Source: TMP-86 sp031394735 (GTDB lineage: Bacteria; Pseudomonadota; Gammaproteobacteria; Steroidobacterales; Steroidobacteraceae). Taken from it: a stretch of 64,000 nt of DNA. Where the stretch lies: the NCBI GenBank assembly GCA_031394735.1, contig JANMXI010000287.1, forward strand, positions 18,598-82,597. The letters are read 5' to 3'. This document shows positions 41,845-50,290 of the stretch, piece after piece (position 1 is the stretch's first letter; each line of letters starts with the position of its first letter). The translations under genes were made by a program, and so were the position numbers. The notes beneath the pieces are model-generated. The model saw only the letters and a list, made by a program, of their open reading frames with translations, did no database searches and was not told where the DNA came from.

Positions 41845-42732
41845 TCAATTCCCCCCGACCCATGCGCCAGCGCCAACAAATTTCCGAATCTCCTCAATCA
41901 CAGGAGCACGCCCTCGCGCCACAACACTAAGCGCCGCCACAGTATCCGCATGCTTCAACCCAGGATAAACCCGCAGAGTGACCAAGACGCCTTTCGCACT
42001 CAACGCCTCGGCCAGGTTGCGCGAATTCTTCGGCCGCACCGTCTCGTCCGCCTCTCCATGCAACAGCAGCATGGGGGGAGCACCGGCGCGCGCGAAATTG
42101 ATCGGCTGGCTCAAGGGATACAGGTCGGCCGGGCCGAACATGTCGCGCGTGTCGTCTTCGGTGAGCGGTAAAAAGTCATACGGGCCGGACAGACCGATCA
42201 CGCCACCGATGGCGAGGTCCGGCTTGCCGGCCGCCGTCAGGTAGCGCTGATCCAATGCCAGCAACGCAGCCATCTGGGCGCCGGCGGAATGTCCCATGAA
42301 ATACAGGTGCTTTGGATCAGCACCGAGTTCGGCCGCGTGATCCGCAGCCCAGACCGCAGCCTGCGCGGCATCCTGCATGAAGCCGGGCAGCTTCACCTGC
42401 GGGTAATGCCGGTAGTTCGGCAACACCACGACATAGCCCAGATCGCACAATGCCGCGGCGACAAAACGGTAGTCGGACTTGTCGCCGAAGCTCCAGCGGC
42501 CGCCATGCCAGAACACCACGATGGGCGTCGCGCTCCGCGAGTGTCGAGGCTTGTAGATGTCCAGACGCTGTTGCGGGTCGGTGCCGTAGGCGATGTCGGC
42601 CGTACGGTCATAGGCACCGAAGTACGCCGGCGTATTCGCGGCGAACAATCCCAACCGGACACAGCCGGCCAATGCCAAACCCGCCACGCCAACCGCGGCG
42701 ACGCGCACGAAGGAGAGAATTTTCAAACGCAC
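41845..42732 (-). CDS. Lipoprotein alpha/beta hydrolase (carboxylesterase-like)
   Basis: A 295-residue protein with a lipoprotein signal (VAAVGVAGLALAGC) and the BD-FAE/esterase fold: oxyanion motif FWHGGRWSFGDKSDYRFVA, VVLPNYRHYP, nucleophile FMGHSAGAQMAALLAL, then HGEADETVRP (Asp) and PGLKHADTVAAL (His). It is probably an outer-membrane-anchored or periplasmic esterase; the substrate is unknown. It ends 211 bases after the convergent apbE stop; that gap shows no gene. It starts 1 base after the HExxH gene ends. Confidence 0.88.
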   Translation of the reverse strand: MRLKILSFVRVAAVGVAGLALAGCVRLGLFAANTPAYFGAYDRTADIAYGTDPQQRLDIYKPRHSRSATPIVVFWHGGRWSFGDKSDYRFVAAALCDLGYVVVLPNYRHYPQVKLPGFMQDAAQAAVWAADHAAELGADPKHLYFMGHSAGAQMAALLALDQRYLTAAGKPDLAIGGVIGLSGPYDFLPLTEDDTRDMFGPADLYPLSQPINFARAGAPPMLLLHGEADETVRPKNSRNLAEALSAKGVLVTLRVYPGLKHADTVAALSVVARGRAPVIEEIRKFVGAGAWVGGN

Positions 42733-42733
42733 C

Positions 42734-43216
42734 TCACTGGCAGCATTGGAAGGTCAATTGCCCGACACGGTCGGTGATGTGATGGTGCGCAAGCCACAGT
42801 CGCGCATCGTCGGCATCGAAATGAAACCATTGCGCCGCGCTGCCGAGCCGGAAGCTATAGCCCCATTCGTCCATGTCGAGAAACATCTGCTCGCGCGAGT
42901 AGCACTGCAACTGATCGCCCATCAGCACCTGAAGATAGCAGACCGCGGTTTCCTCCTGCACTTCGCCCTGCGCATCGGTATGCAATTGCGCGCGCCGTTC
43001 CGGCGACATGCAGACGAAATGCGCCGACTCGTGCAACACCGAATGTACCGGCGTGTCCAGGCGCGCGTACAGACGGTCGACGATCAGCCCGGCCTCACGC
43101 TCTCCCCAATACGAGCCGGGGATGATTTCCTGCGGAGCCACGAGCTGCAACTGCAATCCGTAGCGGTCCAGCAGCCCGTGGACGGCGAAACGGTCGATAT
43201 GCTGCAGCAGGAGCAA
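42734..43216 (-). CDS. HExxH-motif protein of unknown function (putative zinc metallopeptidase)
   Basis: A 160-residue soluble protein with a zincin motif VLHESAHFVCMSPERR near residue 63 (HESAH) and downstream EVQEETAVCYLQVLMGDQ that could give the third ligand Glu. A TTG start at 43216 is preferred because AAGGTG lies five bases upstream; no ATG is available. It follows lptE by 24 bases and precedes the lipoprotein hydrolase by 1 base. Peptidase activity is inferred from the motif only. Confidence 0.72.
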   Translation of the reverse strand: MLLLQHIDRFAVHGLLDRYGLQLQLVAPQEIIPGSYWGEREAGLIVDRLYARLDTPVHSVLHESAHFVCMSPERRAQLHTDAQGEVQEETAVCYLQVLMGDQLQCYSREQMFLDMDEWGYSFRLGSAAQWFHFDADDARLWLAHHHITDRVGQLTFQCCQ

Positions 43217-43240
43217 TGGAGCACCTTGGCCGTGTCACTG

Positions 43241-43744
43241 CTACTTCAGGCTTGCCAGACGCCGGGTCGCGATGATGGCCAGCTCGCGCGCCATCTGCAC
43301 TCGCAGCACATCCTCTTCGTGTTCCTTGGCGAGCAGTGCATTCTCATCGAAGCTGTAATCGCGGGACAGACTCAACACCTGCGGCGCCAGCAGTTCCTTC
43401 TCCGCGCTGCGCACCGTGATGGTCACGGTGTAGGTGAGTTCGTACTCCGTGGGAATATTGCGCGCCGACACCGACAGCACGCGTTGCTCCACGGCATCGT
43501 GCGTCACCTCAATGGTGGCGCTGGCGGAATCGGCGCTCGTCTGCAGGACCGCACCCGAATCCGTCAGGTGCCGTTCGAAAGCGCGCGCAAAGTCGGTGTA
43601 GGAATCCTTGAGTTCCAGATACGGCTTCGCCATCACCGCCGGCAACGGCTCACTGCCCGCGAGACGGAAGCCGCACCCGGTCATGGCCACGAGCATCACG
43701 GCAAGCGCGGTGACACGAGTGACGACGTTCAAGCGGGCGCGCAT
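43241..43744 (-). CDS. lptE: LPS assembly lipoprotein LptE
   Basis: A 167-residue outer-membrane lipoprotein that plugs the LptD barrel and guides lipopolysaccharide insertion. A lipobox (ALAVMLVAMTGCGFRL) is followed by the family pattern: GCGFRLAG, a Ser/Tyr-rich strand region, RNIPTEYELTYTVTITVR, LSLSRDYSFDENALLAKEHE and EDVLRVQMARELAIIATRRL. It begins 1 base after leuS ends. In most gammaproteobacteria holA comes next; here the HExxH and hydrolase genes follow and holA is about 33.6 kb away. Confidence 0.93.
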   Translation of the reverse strand: MRARLNVVTRVTALAVMLVAMTGCGFRLAGSEPLPAVMAKPYLELKDSYTDFARAFERHLTDSGAVLQTSADSASATIEVTHDAVEQRVLSVSARNIPTEYELTYTVTITVRSAEKELLAPQVLSLSRDYSFDENALLAKEHEEDVLRVQMARELAIIATRRLASLK

Positions 43745-43745
43745 C

Positions 43746-46343
43746 TCACGCCACCACGACGTTGACCAGTTTGCCGGGCACGACGATGACCTTGCGCACC
43801 GTCATCGCGGCCACAAATTTCTGCACATTGGCGTCCGCCAGCGCCGCGGCGCGCACCTGCGCCTCATCGGCCGAGGGTGAAACCGAGATCCGGCCGCGCA
43901 GCTTGCCGTTCACCTGCACGACGATTTCCAACATCGATTGCTTGAGCGCTTCCGCATCGGCCAGCGGCCAGCGCTCGTCGATGATGGCCCGGGCGTGACC
44001 CAGGCAATGCCACAACGCATGGGTGGCGTGAGGAACGATGGGCGACAGACACAGCACCGCGATCTCCAACGCTTCCTGCGCGGCGGCACGCCCCTGCGGG
44101 CTCGAATCCTCGAACTTCGCCAGCGCGTTGAGCAGTTCCATCACCGACGCGATAGCCGTGTTGAAGGTTCGCCGGCGCGCAAAGTCATCGGTCACCTTGA
44201 CCAGCGTCTGGTGCGTCTGCCGGCGCAGATTGCGCTGCGCCTCCGTCAGCGTACTGGTATCGAGCTTGCCCGGCAGGCCCGCACTCACATGGCTGTGCAC
44301 GGCCTTCCACAGCCGCTTCATGAATCGGAACGAGCCCTGCACCCCCTCGTCCGACCACTCCAGCGTCTGCTCGGGCGGCGCGGCGAACATGGTGAACAGT
44401 CGCGCGGTATCCGCGCCGAACTGTTCCACCAGAGCCTGCGGGTCGACGCCGTTGTTCTTGGATTTCGACATGGTGACGACGCCACCGGACTCCACCGCTT
44501 GGCTGTCGGCGCGAAGTACCGCGCCGGTGCGCACGCCGTTGGCATCGGTGACCACGTCCACATCGGCGGGATTGAAATATTCCACGCGGCCCGAGGACGG
44601 TTTGCGGAAGAACACCTCGTTCAACACCATGCCCTGCGTGAACAGATTGGCGAAAGGTTCGCGCAGCCGGATGACGTTCAAGTCGTTCATTGCGCGCACC
44701 CAGAAGCGCGAGTACAGCAGATGCAAGATCGCGTGCTCGATGCCGCCGATGTATTGATCGACGGGCAGCCAGTAGTCGCTGCGCGCATCCACCATGGACT
44801 TCGCGTTGCCGGCACTGGCAAAACGCAGGAAGTACCAACTCGAGTCGACGAAGGTGTCCATGGTGTCGGTTTCACGGCGTGCCGGACCGTTGCAGCGTGG
44901 ACACTGGCACTCCAAGAAGGCGGCATTCTTTGTCAACGGATTGCCGCTGCCGTCGGGCACCAGCTCGCGCGGCAAGAGCACCGGCAATTGATCGTCGGGC
45001 ACCGGCACATCGCCACAGCTCGGGCAATGCACGATCGGAATCGGGCAGCCCCAATAGCGTTGGCGCGAAATGCCCCAGTCACGCAACCGCCACGTCGTTT
45101 GCTTTTCGCCCAGATTTTTGGCGCTCAAGTCAGCGGCAATTGCCGTCACGGCGGCGTCGAAATCCAGACCATCGTAGGCGCCGGAGTTGTAGCAGCGGCC
45201 ATGCTCGCTGTACCAGGGCTGCCATTGCACGGTGGAATACTCGCGTGACTCGACAGCGATGACCGGCACGATGGGCAGTGAATATTTCCTGGCGAACTCG
45301 AAATCGCGCTCATCGTGTGCCGGCACTCCCATGACCGCACCTTCGCCGTAGGCCATGAGCACGTAGTTGCCCACCCACACAGGAATGCGCGCGCCGGTGA
45401 GCGGATGCTCGACGAACAGGCTTGTGGCCATGCCCTTCTTTTCCTGGGTGGCGAGATCCGCTTCGGTGGCCGCGCCGCGCCGGCATTCGTCGAGGAAGAC
45501 CGCAAGCGTCGGATCGGTACGCGCAGCGTGTAACGCGAGCGGATGCTCCGCCGCCACCGCGCAGAAGGTCACCCCCATGATGGTGTCGACTCGCGTGGTG
45601 AAGGCGCGCAATACGCGCTGCTCGCCCGACAGTTCGTATGGGAACCCGACATTGACGCCGACGCTCTTGCCGATCCAGTTCGCCTGCATGATGCGAACCC
45701 GGTCCGGCCAGCCCTTCATGTCATCGAGCGCGCTCAGCAGATCTTCCGCGTAGCGCGTGATGCCAAGGTAGTACATCGGAATGTCGCGCTTTTCAACCAG
45801 CGCACCGGTTCGCCAACCGCGGCCGTCGATGACCTGCTCATTGGCCAGCACGGTCTGATCGACAGGGTCCCAATTCACCACGCCGGATTTTTTGTAGGCG
45901 ATGCCCGCTTCGAGCATGCGCAGGAAAAACCATTGATTCCAGCGATAGTACTCCGGCTCGCAGGTGGCCAGTTCGCGGCTCCAGTCGAGTGCAAACCCCA
46001 ATGCCTTGAGCTGGCGCTTCATGGTGTCGATATTGGCCAACGTCCACTTCGCCGGCGGCACGTTGTTGGCCATGGCCGCGTTCTCGGCGGGGAGTCCGAA
46101 CGCATCCCAGCCCATGGGCTGCAGGACATTCCTGCCGTTCATGCGCATGAAGCGCGACAGCACGTCGCCGATGGTGTAATTGCGCACATGGCCCATGTGC
46201 AACCGGCCGCTCGGGTAGGGGAACATCGACAGGCAATAGTATTTGTCGCGCGCCGGATCCTCGACGGCCTCGAAGCAGCGATTCTCGTTCCAAAAGCGTT
46301 GGGCATCGGCCTCAATGGCCGCGGGTTCGTAGCGTTCTTGCAT
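43746..46343 (-). CDS. leuS: Leucyl-tRNA synthetase
   Basis: An 865-residue class I synthetase charging tRNA-Leu. HIGH-type motif MFPYPSGRLHMGHVRNYTIGD near residue 50; the editing domain follows (residues about 225-420); the zinc/insertion region has CPSCGDVPVP and CQCPRCNGPARR. The KMSKS-type VVTMSKSKNNGVDP is followed by the C-terminal anticodon-binding domain. Length is normal. It lies between lnt (68 bases upstream) and lptE (1 base downstream). Confidence 0.98.
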   Translation of the reverse strand: MQERYEPAAIEADAQRFWNENRCFEAVEDPARDKYYCLSMFPYPSGRLHMGHVRNYTIGDVLSRFMRMNGRNVLQPMGWDAFGLPAENAAMANNVPPAKWTLANIDTMKRQLKALGFALDWSRELATCEPEYYRWNQWFFLRMLEAGIAYKKSGVVNWDPVDQTVLANEQVIDGRGWRTGALVEKRDIPMYYLGITRYAEDLLSALDDMKGWPDRVRIMQANWIGKSVGVNVGFPYELSGEQRVLRAFTTRVDTIMGVTFCAVAAEHPLALHAARTDPTLAVFLDECRRGAATEADLATQEKKGMATSLFVEHPLTGARIPVWVGNYVLMAYGEGAVMGVPAHDERDFEFARKYSLPIVPVIAVESREYSTVQWQPWYSEHGRCYNSGAYDGLDFDAAVTAIAADLSAKNLGEKQTTWRLRDWGISRQRYWGCPIPIVHCPSCGDVPVPDDQLPVLLPRELVPDGSGNPLTKNAAFLECQCPRCNGPARRETDTMDTFVDSSWYFLRFASAGNAKSMVDARSDYWLPVDQYIGGIEHAILHLLYSRFWVRAMNDLNVIRLREPFANLFTQGMVLNEVFFRKPSSGRVEYFNPADVDVVTDANGVRTGAVLRADSQAVESGGVVTMSKSKNNGVDPQALVEQFGADTARLFTMFAAPPEQTLEWSDEGVQGSFRFMKRLWKAVHSHVSAGLPGKLDTSTLTEAQRNLRRQTHQTLVKVTDDFARRRTFNTAIASVMELLNALAKFEDSSPQGRAAAQEALEIAVLCLSPIVPHATHALWHCLGHARAIIDERWPLADAEALKQSMLEIVVQVNGKLRGRISVSPSADEAQVRAAALADANVQKFVAAMTVRKVIVVPGKLVNVVVA

Positions 46344-46411
46344 GGTCGTATTGTGCCTAAAAAGGCGCCCACGTGGGGCGACCGCGGTAGAGGATCATTG
46401 CCCGGGCAGGC

Positions 46412-47941
46412 TTAGCGCTCGCCTCGACGCCGCCACCACGCCAAAGCCAGCAGCGCCGTGGCGCCCAGCAAGACGGGATAGTTGCCGAAGCGGGCGTACG
46501 GCGTCAGCCCCGCGTGTGGGACCACCTCCGTGCGCAGCACACCGGGCGTGAATTGCGGCAGGCGACCCACGATCTGTCCCTGCGGCCCGATCACGGCGGT
46601 GATGCCATCGTTGGCGGCGCGGATCAGATAGCGCTCGGCCTCCATGGCGCGCATGCGCGCGATCTGCAGATGCTGATGCGGCGCGGTCGAATCCCCGTAC
46701 CAGGCATTGTTGGTCACATTGATCAGCAGTGTGGCGTCGCGCAGAACACTGCGCTGTTCGCTGCCGTAGGCGTCTTCGTAACAGATGGTCAGGCCCAGAG
46801 GTTGCCCGGCCGCGTGCAACAGCGGCTGGTTTTCAGACCCCGGCGTCATGTCGGTGTACGGCAGACTCATCAACCGCATCCAGGAGCGCACGAAAGCCGG
46901 TACCGGAAAGAATTCGCCGAACGGCACCAGCCGACGTTTGTAATACCATCCGCCGCCCGATTCGCTCATCACCAGCAGGCCGTTGCGGTAATGATCCGTG
47001 TCAGGCTCATGGCGCAGCAGGCCGATGGCGAAGTCCGCATCGTGCCGCCTGCCCGCGGCCTGCAGCGCCTGCAGGTAGTCGCCCAGGTCGTTGGCGAGGA
47101 TCGGCAGCGCGGCTTCCGGCCAGACGATGAGTCGGGCGCCCCACGCCTTGTCCGCCGTCAACTGCGAATACTTGAGTACCGTGGCTTCGCGATTGGCTTC
47201 CTGCCACTTTTCATCCTGCGGCACGGCGCCCTGCACCACCGCCACCGGCAATGCCGCGCCGACCGCAGTGGTGTAGTGGACTCGCTGCAACGCCAACGGC
47301 ACGGCGAACAGCAGCACGATCACAAACCCTGCGACCCACCGCTGCCGCGCCGGTGTGGAGCCGCGCAGCGCCACCTCCACCGCAATGGCCAGCAATGCAC
47401 CGATCCAGGTCAGTCCGTATACGCCCAGCACCGGTGTCCACGGGGCCAGCGGAGAATCGGTAAACGCATAGCCGAGCGCCAGCCACGGAAAGCCGCTGAA
47501 GGCCCAGCCGCGCACCCATTCCAGCAGCATCCACAATCCCGGCAGCACCAGCCAGTGACGGGTGACGCCCCGCTTGCTCCAGAAGCGATTCGCGAGGTAG
47601 CACAACAGCGCGGAGTACACCGCCATGATGGCGACCAATCCCGCCTGCAACACCAACGTCAACCAGATCGGCGCGAGGCCGAATTTATGGATGCTGGTGT
47701 ACAACCAGTAGGTGCCGAAAGAAAACAAACCAGCGGCGAAGGCGGCGCCCATCCAGCCTGCGCGGCGCGGCGCCAGCCCACGAATCAGCGCAAACAGGGC
47801 TGCCGGTGCGAGGATCGCCACAGGCCAAATCTCAAACGGAGCGAAGGCCAGATTAAGGATCGCCCCGACGCAAAAAGCCGCCAGGAACTTCAATCGCGAT
47901 TTCAACAGCGGAGCTTCGCCAGCGCCCGATGGGGCCGTCAA
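46412..47941 (-). CDS. lnt: Apolipoprotein N-acyltransferase Lnt
   Basis: A 509-residue inner-membrane enzyme adding the third acyl chain to lipoproteins. About six N-terminal membrane helices precede a nitrilase-fold periplasmic domain. The catalytic triad is visible: Glu in IVWPEAALPI, Lys in YYKRRLVPFGEFFPV (with the essential Glu) and Cys in LTICYEDAYG. The start is probably TTG at 47941, overlapping the corC stop by 4 bases (TTGA). It is part of the miaB-ybeZ-ybeY-corC-lnt-leuS-lptE string. Confidence 0.95.
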   Translation of the reverse strand: MTAPSGAGEAPLLKSRLKFLAAFCVGAILNLAFAPFEIWPVAILAPAALFALIRGLAPRRAGWMGAAFAAGLFSFGTYWLYTSIHKFGLAPIWLTLVLQAGLVAIMAVYSALLCYLANRFWSKRGVTRHWLVLPGLWMLLEWVRGWAFSGFPWLALGYAFTDSPLAPWTPVLGVYGLTWIGALLAIAVEVALRGSTPARQRWVAGFVIVLLFAVPLALQRVHYTTAVGAALPVAVVQGAVPQDEKWQEANREATVLKYSQLTADKAWGARLIVWPEAALPILANDLGDYLQALQAAGRRHDADFAIGLLRHEPDTDHYRNGLLVMSESGGGWYYKRRLVPFGEFFPVPAFVRSWMRLMSLPYTDMTPGSENQPLLHAAGQPLGLTICYEDAYGSEQRSVLRDATLLINVTNNAWYGDSTAPHQHLQIARMRAMEAERYLIRAANDGITAVIGPQGQIVGRLPQFTPGVLRTEVVPHAGLTPYARFGNYPVLLGATALLALAWWRRRGER

Positions 47942-48807
47942 GAATCGGACTCGTCGGCGGCCTGCGGTTTCACGTCGGTGGGCGTGGATACCCGCAGCGA
48001 ATCGATGCGGCGCCGGTCGGCGCGCAACACGCGAAATTCCAACTGGCCGATCAGGAGCGCTTCGCCACGGCGCGGCAGGCGGCCGAATTCCTGCATGATC
48101 AGGCCGCCGATGGTGTCGAACTCTTCATCGGAAAACGCCGTGCTAAAAAACTGGTTGAACTCCGCGATCGGCGTGAGCGCATGCACGGTGAACACCCGTT
48201 CGCCCTCGCGGCGGATCATCTGGTCGTCGTCCACATCATGTTCGTCGTCGATCTCGCCGACGATCTGTTCGATGACATCTTCGATGGTGACGAGACCGGC
48301 GACCCCGCCATATTCGTCCGCAACGATGGCGATGTGATTGCGGCTGCGGCGGAATTCCTTCAACAAAACGTTCAGGCGTTTGCTCTCCGGCACGAACGTC
48401 ACCGGACGCATGTATTCACGGATTTCGAATGAGTCCGAGCCTTCGTGCTGCAAACGCAGCAGGTCTTTGGCGAGCAGCACCCCGACCACCTGATCGCGAT
48501 CATCGCCAATGACGGGGAAGCGCGAGTGTCCCGACTCCACCACCAGCTTCAACAATTTCTCCGGGGATTCGTCGCGCTCCACGACCACCATCTGCGAACG
48601 CGGCACCATGATGTCGCGCACCTGCATCTCAGCCACCGCGAGCACGCCTTCGAGCATGACCAACGCATCGCCGTCAAACAGACCGCGCTCGCTGGCGGCG
48701 CGCAGATCTTCGATCAACTCACCGAGGTCGCGCGCTTCGCCCGACATCGACTGAGTAATCCGCTTCAACCAGCGGCCGGTGCTGCCGCTTTGAGGTTGTT
48801 CAGGCAT
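47938..48807 (-). CDS. ybeX: CorC/HlyC family CBS-domain protein (YbeX)
   Basis: A 289-residue protein with two CBS domains (VRDIMVPRSQMVVVERDESP first, then VTFVPESKRLNVLLKEFRRS) and a C-terminal transporter-associated HCC domain (VDDDQMIRREGERVFTVHAL). It is linked to Mg/Co efflux or ribosome metabolism in enterobacteria. ATG 48807 is chosen; a TTG two codons earlier is also in frame, and neither has a strong ribosome-binding site. The lnt start overlaps its stop. Confidence 0.93.
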   Translation of the reverse strand: MPEQPQSGSTGRWLKRITQSMSGEARDLGELIEDLRAASERGLFDGDALVMLEGVLAVAEMQVRDIMVPRSQMVVVERDESPEKLLKLVVESGHSRFPVIGDDRDQVVGVLLAKDLLRLQHEGSDSFEIREYMRPVTFVPESKRLNVLLKEFRRSRNHIAIVADEYGGVAGLVTIEDVIEQIVGEIDDEHDVDDDQMIRREGERVFTVHALTPIAEFNQFFSTAFSDEEFDTIGGLIMQEFGRLPRRGEALLIGQLEFRVLRADRRRIDSLRVSTPTDVKPQAADESDS

Positions 48808-48827
48808 GGGCAAGAAGGATACTAGAA

Positions 48828-49301
48828 TCAGCCGTAGGGGTTAGAAAATCCCATTGTTTCAAGGATTTGCGTTTCCAGGGTTTCCATATTGCGGGCTTCG
48901 CGCGCAGTTTGATGATCCATGCCCAGCAGATGTAAAACTCCGTGAATGGTGATGTGTGCCCAATGTGCGGTTGGCGATTTGCGCTGTTCGCGGGCTTCGC
49001 GCGCCAGCACCGGCGCACAAATGATGAGCTCGCCCAGGTCACGCTCACCGCTGGGAAGCTGTCCGGCGCCGGCAAAGGACAGGACATTCGTCGGCTCGTC
49101 TTTGCCTCGGAAGCGGGCGTTCAAGGCGCGGCTGCGACGCGCGCCCACGATGTGCACGGACACGACCAGGCGAACGCGTCCCTTCGCCGTAGGGCCACCC
49201 TGCACCAGCGCCACCCGGGTCCATGCGACCAGCCTGCGGCTCGAGGGGGTCCAGGGTTTGCGCGCCGTGAACCGGACCTCGACGCGATGCAAGTCGTTCA
49301 C
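48828..49301 (-). CDS. ybeY: Endoribonuclease YbeY
   Basis: A 157-residue rRNA-maturation and quality-control RNase. The zinc site is the canonical HGVLHLLGMDH (HxxxHxxxxxH). The upstream GKDEPTNVLSFAG block is the conserved TDVLSFP-like motif. A GTG start at 49301 overlaps the ybeZ stop by 4 bases (GTGA). The protein has a somewhat basic N-terminal extension (ARKPWTPSSRRLVAWTR) of normal length for the family. Confidence 0.95.
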   Translation of the reverse strand: MNDLHRVEVRFTARKPWTPSSRRLVAWTRVALVQGGPTAKGRVRLVVSVHIVGARRSRALNARFRGKDEPTNVLSFAGAGQLPSGERDLGELIICAPVLAREAREQRKSPTAHWAHITIHGVLHLLGMDHQTAREARNMETLETQILETMGFSNPYG

Positions 49302-50290
49302 TTGTCGCCGGAATAGCTTTGATCGTCGGTGGTGCGCGCTTCGTAGGCCTGGACGATCCGTTGCACCAGCGGATGCCGCACCACATCCTTGGACGTGAAC
49401 ATGGAAAACGCGATGCCTTGCACGCCGCGCAAGATGTCGATGACGGTGCGCAACCCTGACTGTTTGGAGTTGGGCAGGTCGATTTGAGTGATGTCACCGG
49501 TGACGACGGCTTTGGAGCCGAAGCCGATGCGGGTGAGGAACATCTTCATCTGCTCGTTGGTGCTGTTCTGCGCCTCGTCGAGAATCACGAACGAGTCGTT
49601 CAGCGACCGGCCGCGCATGAAGGCCAACGGCGCCACTTCGATGACATTGCGCTCGATCAGCCGTGCCACGCGCTCGAAGCCGAGCATCTCGTACAAGGCG
49701 TCGTACATGGGACGCAGGTAAGGGTCCACTTTTTGCGATAAGTCGCCGGGCAGAAAGCCCAGTCGTTCACCCGCCTCCACCGCCGGTCGCACCAGCACGA
49801 TGCGGCGCACCTTGTCCGACTGCAGTGCCTCCACCGCACAGGCCACCGCAAGATACGTCTTACCCGTGCCGGCAGGGCCGATGCCGAAAGTCAGGTCATG
49901 GGTGCGGACGTTGGTCAGGTACTCGGTTTGATTGGCGCCACGAGCGCGCAACGCGCCGCGTGCCGTGCGCACTTTGAGTTCGTCGAGGGGTTGGCCCGTT
50001 GACGCTTCCTGCGGTTCCATGCCCAGCTCCTGAAGGGCCAGGTGCACCTGTTCGGAGTCGATGGGTTCGCGCTCCGATCGCGCGTACAGCCCATTGAGCA
50101 GGGTCGCAGCGCGTTCGGTCGCCGGCGCAGACCCCACCAGTTGAAAGCGGTTGCCGCGACGTTTGATGTCCACGCCCAACCGCGACTCGATCAGCCGCAG
50201 GTGTTCGTCCAACGGACCGCACAACTCGATCAGGCGCGCATTGTCGCCGGGTTGAATGAGCAGATCGCGGGTGGTGAGATTGGCGTTCAA
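49298..50290 (-). CDS. ybeZ: PhoH-family ATPase YbeZ
   Basis: A 330-residue cytoplasmic ATPase. Walker A GIGPAGTGKTYLAVACAVEA and Walker B-like VILDEAQNSTNEQMKMFLTRI are present; an N-terminal KH-like region precedes them. It works with YbeY in ribosomal RNA processing. A TTG start at 50290 overlaps the miaB stop by 4 bases (TTGA). Confidence 0.95.
   Translation of the reverse strand: MNANLTTRDLLIQPGDNARLIELCGPLDEHLRLIESRLGVDIKRRGNRFQLVGSAPATERAATLLNGLYARSEREPIDSEQVHLALQELGMEPQEASTGQPLDELKVRTARGALRARGANQTEYLTNVRTHDLTFGIGPAGTGKTYLAVACAVEALQSDKVRRIVLVRPAVEAGERLGFLPGDLSQKVDPYLRPMYDALYEMLGFERVARLIERNVIEVAPLAFMRGRSLNDSFVILDEAQNSTNEQMKMFLTRIGFGSKAVVTGDITQIDLPNSKQSGLRTVIDILRGVQGIAFSMFTSKDVVRHPLVQRIVQAYEARTTDDQSYSGDK

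Noticed and set aside
46514..48337. 607-codon plus-strand open frame opposite lnt and corC
   Set aside because: Composition is typical of antisense shadows in high-GC DNA, and lnt and corC on the minus strand are certain.
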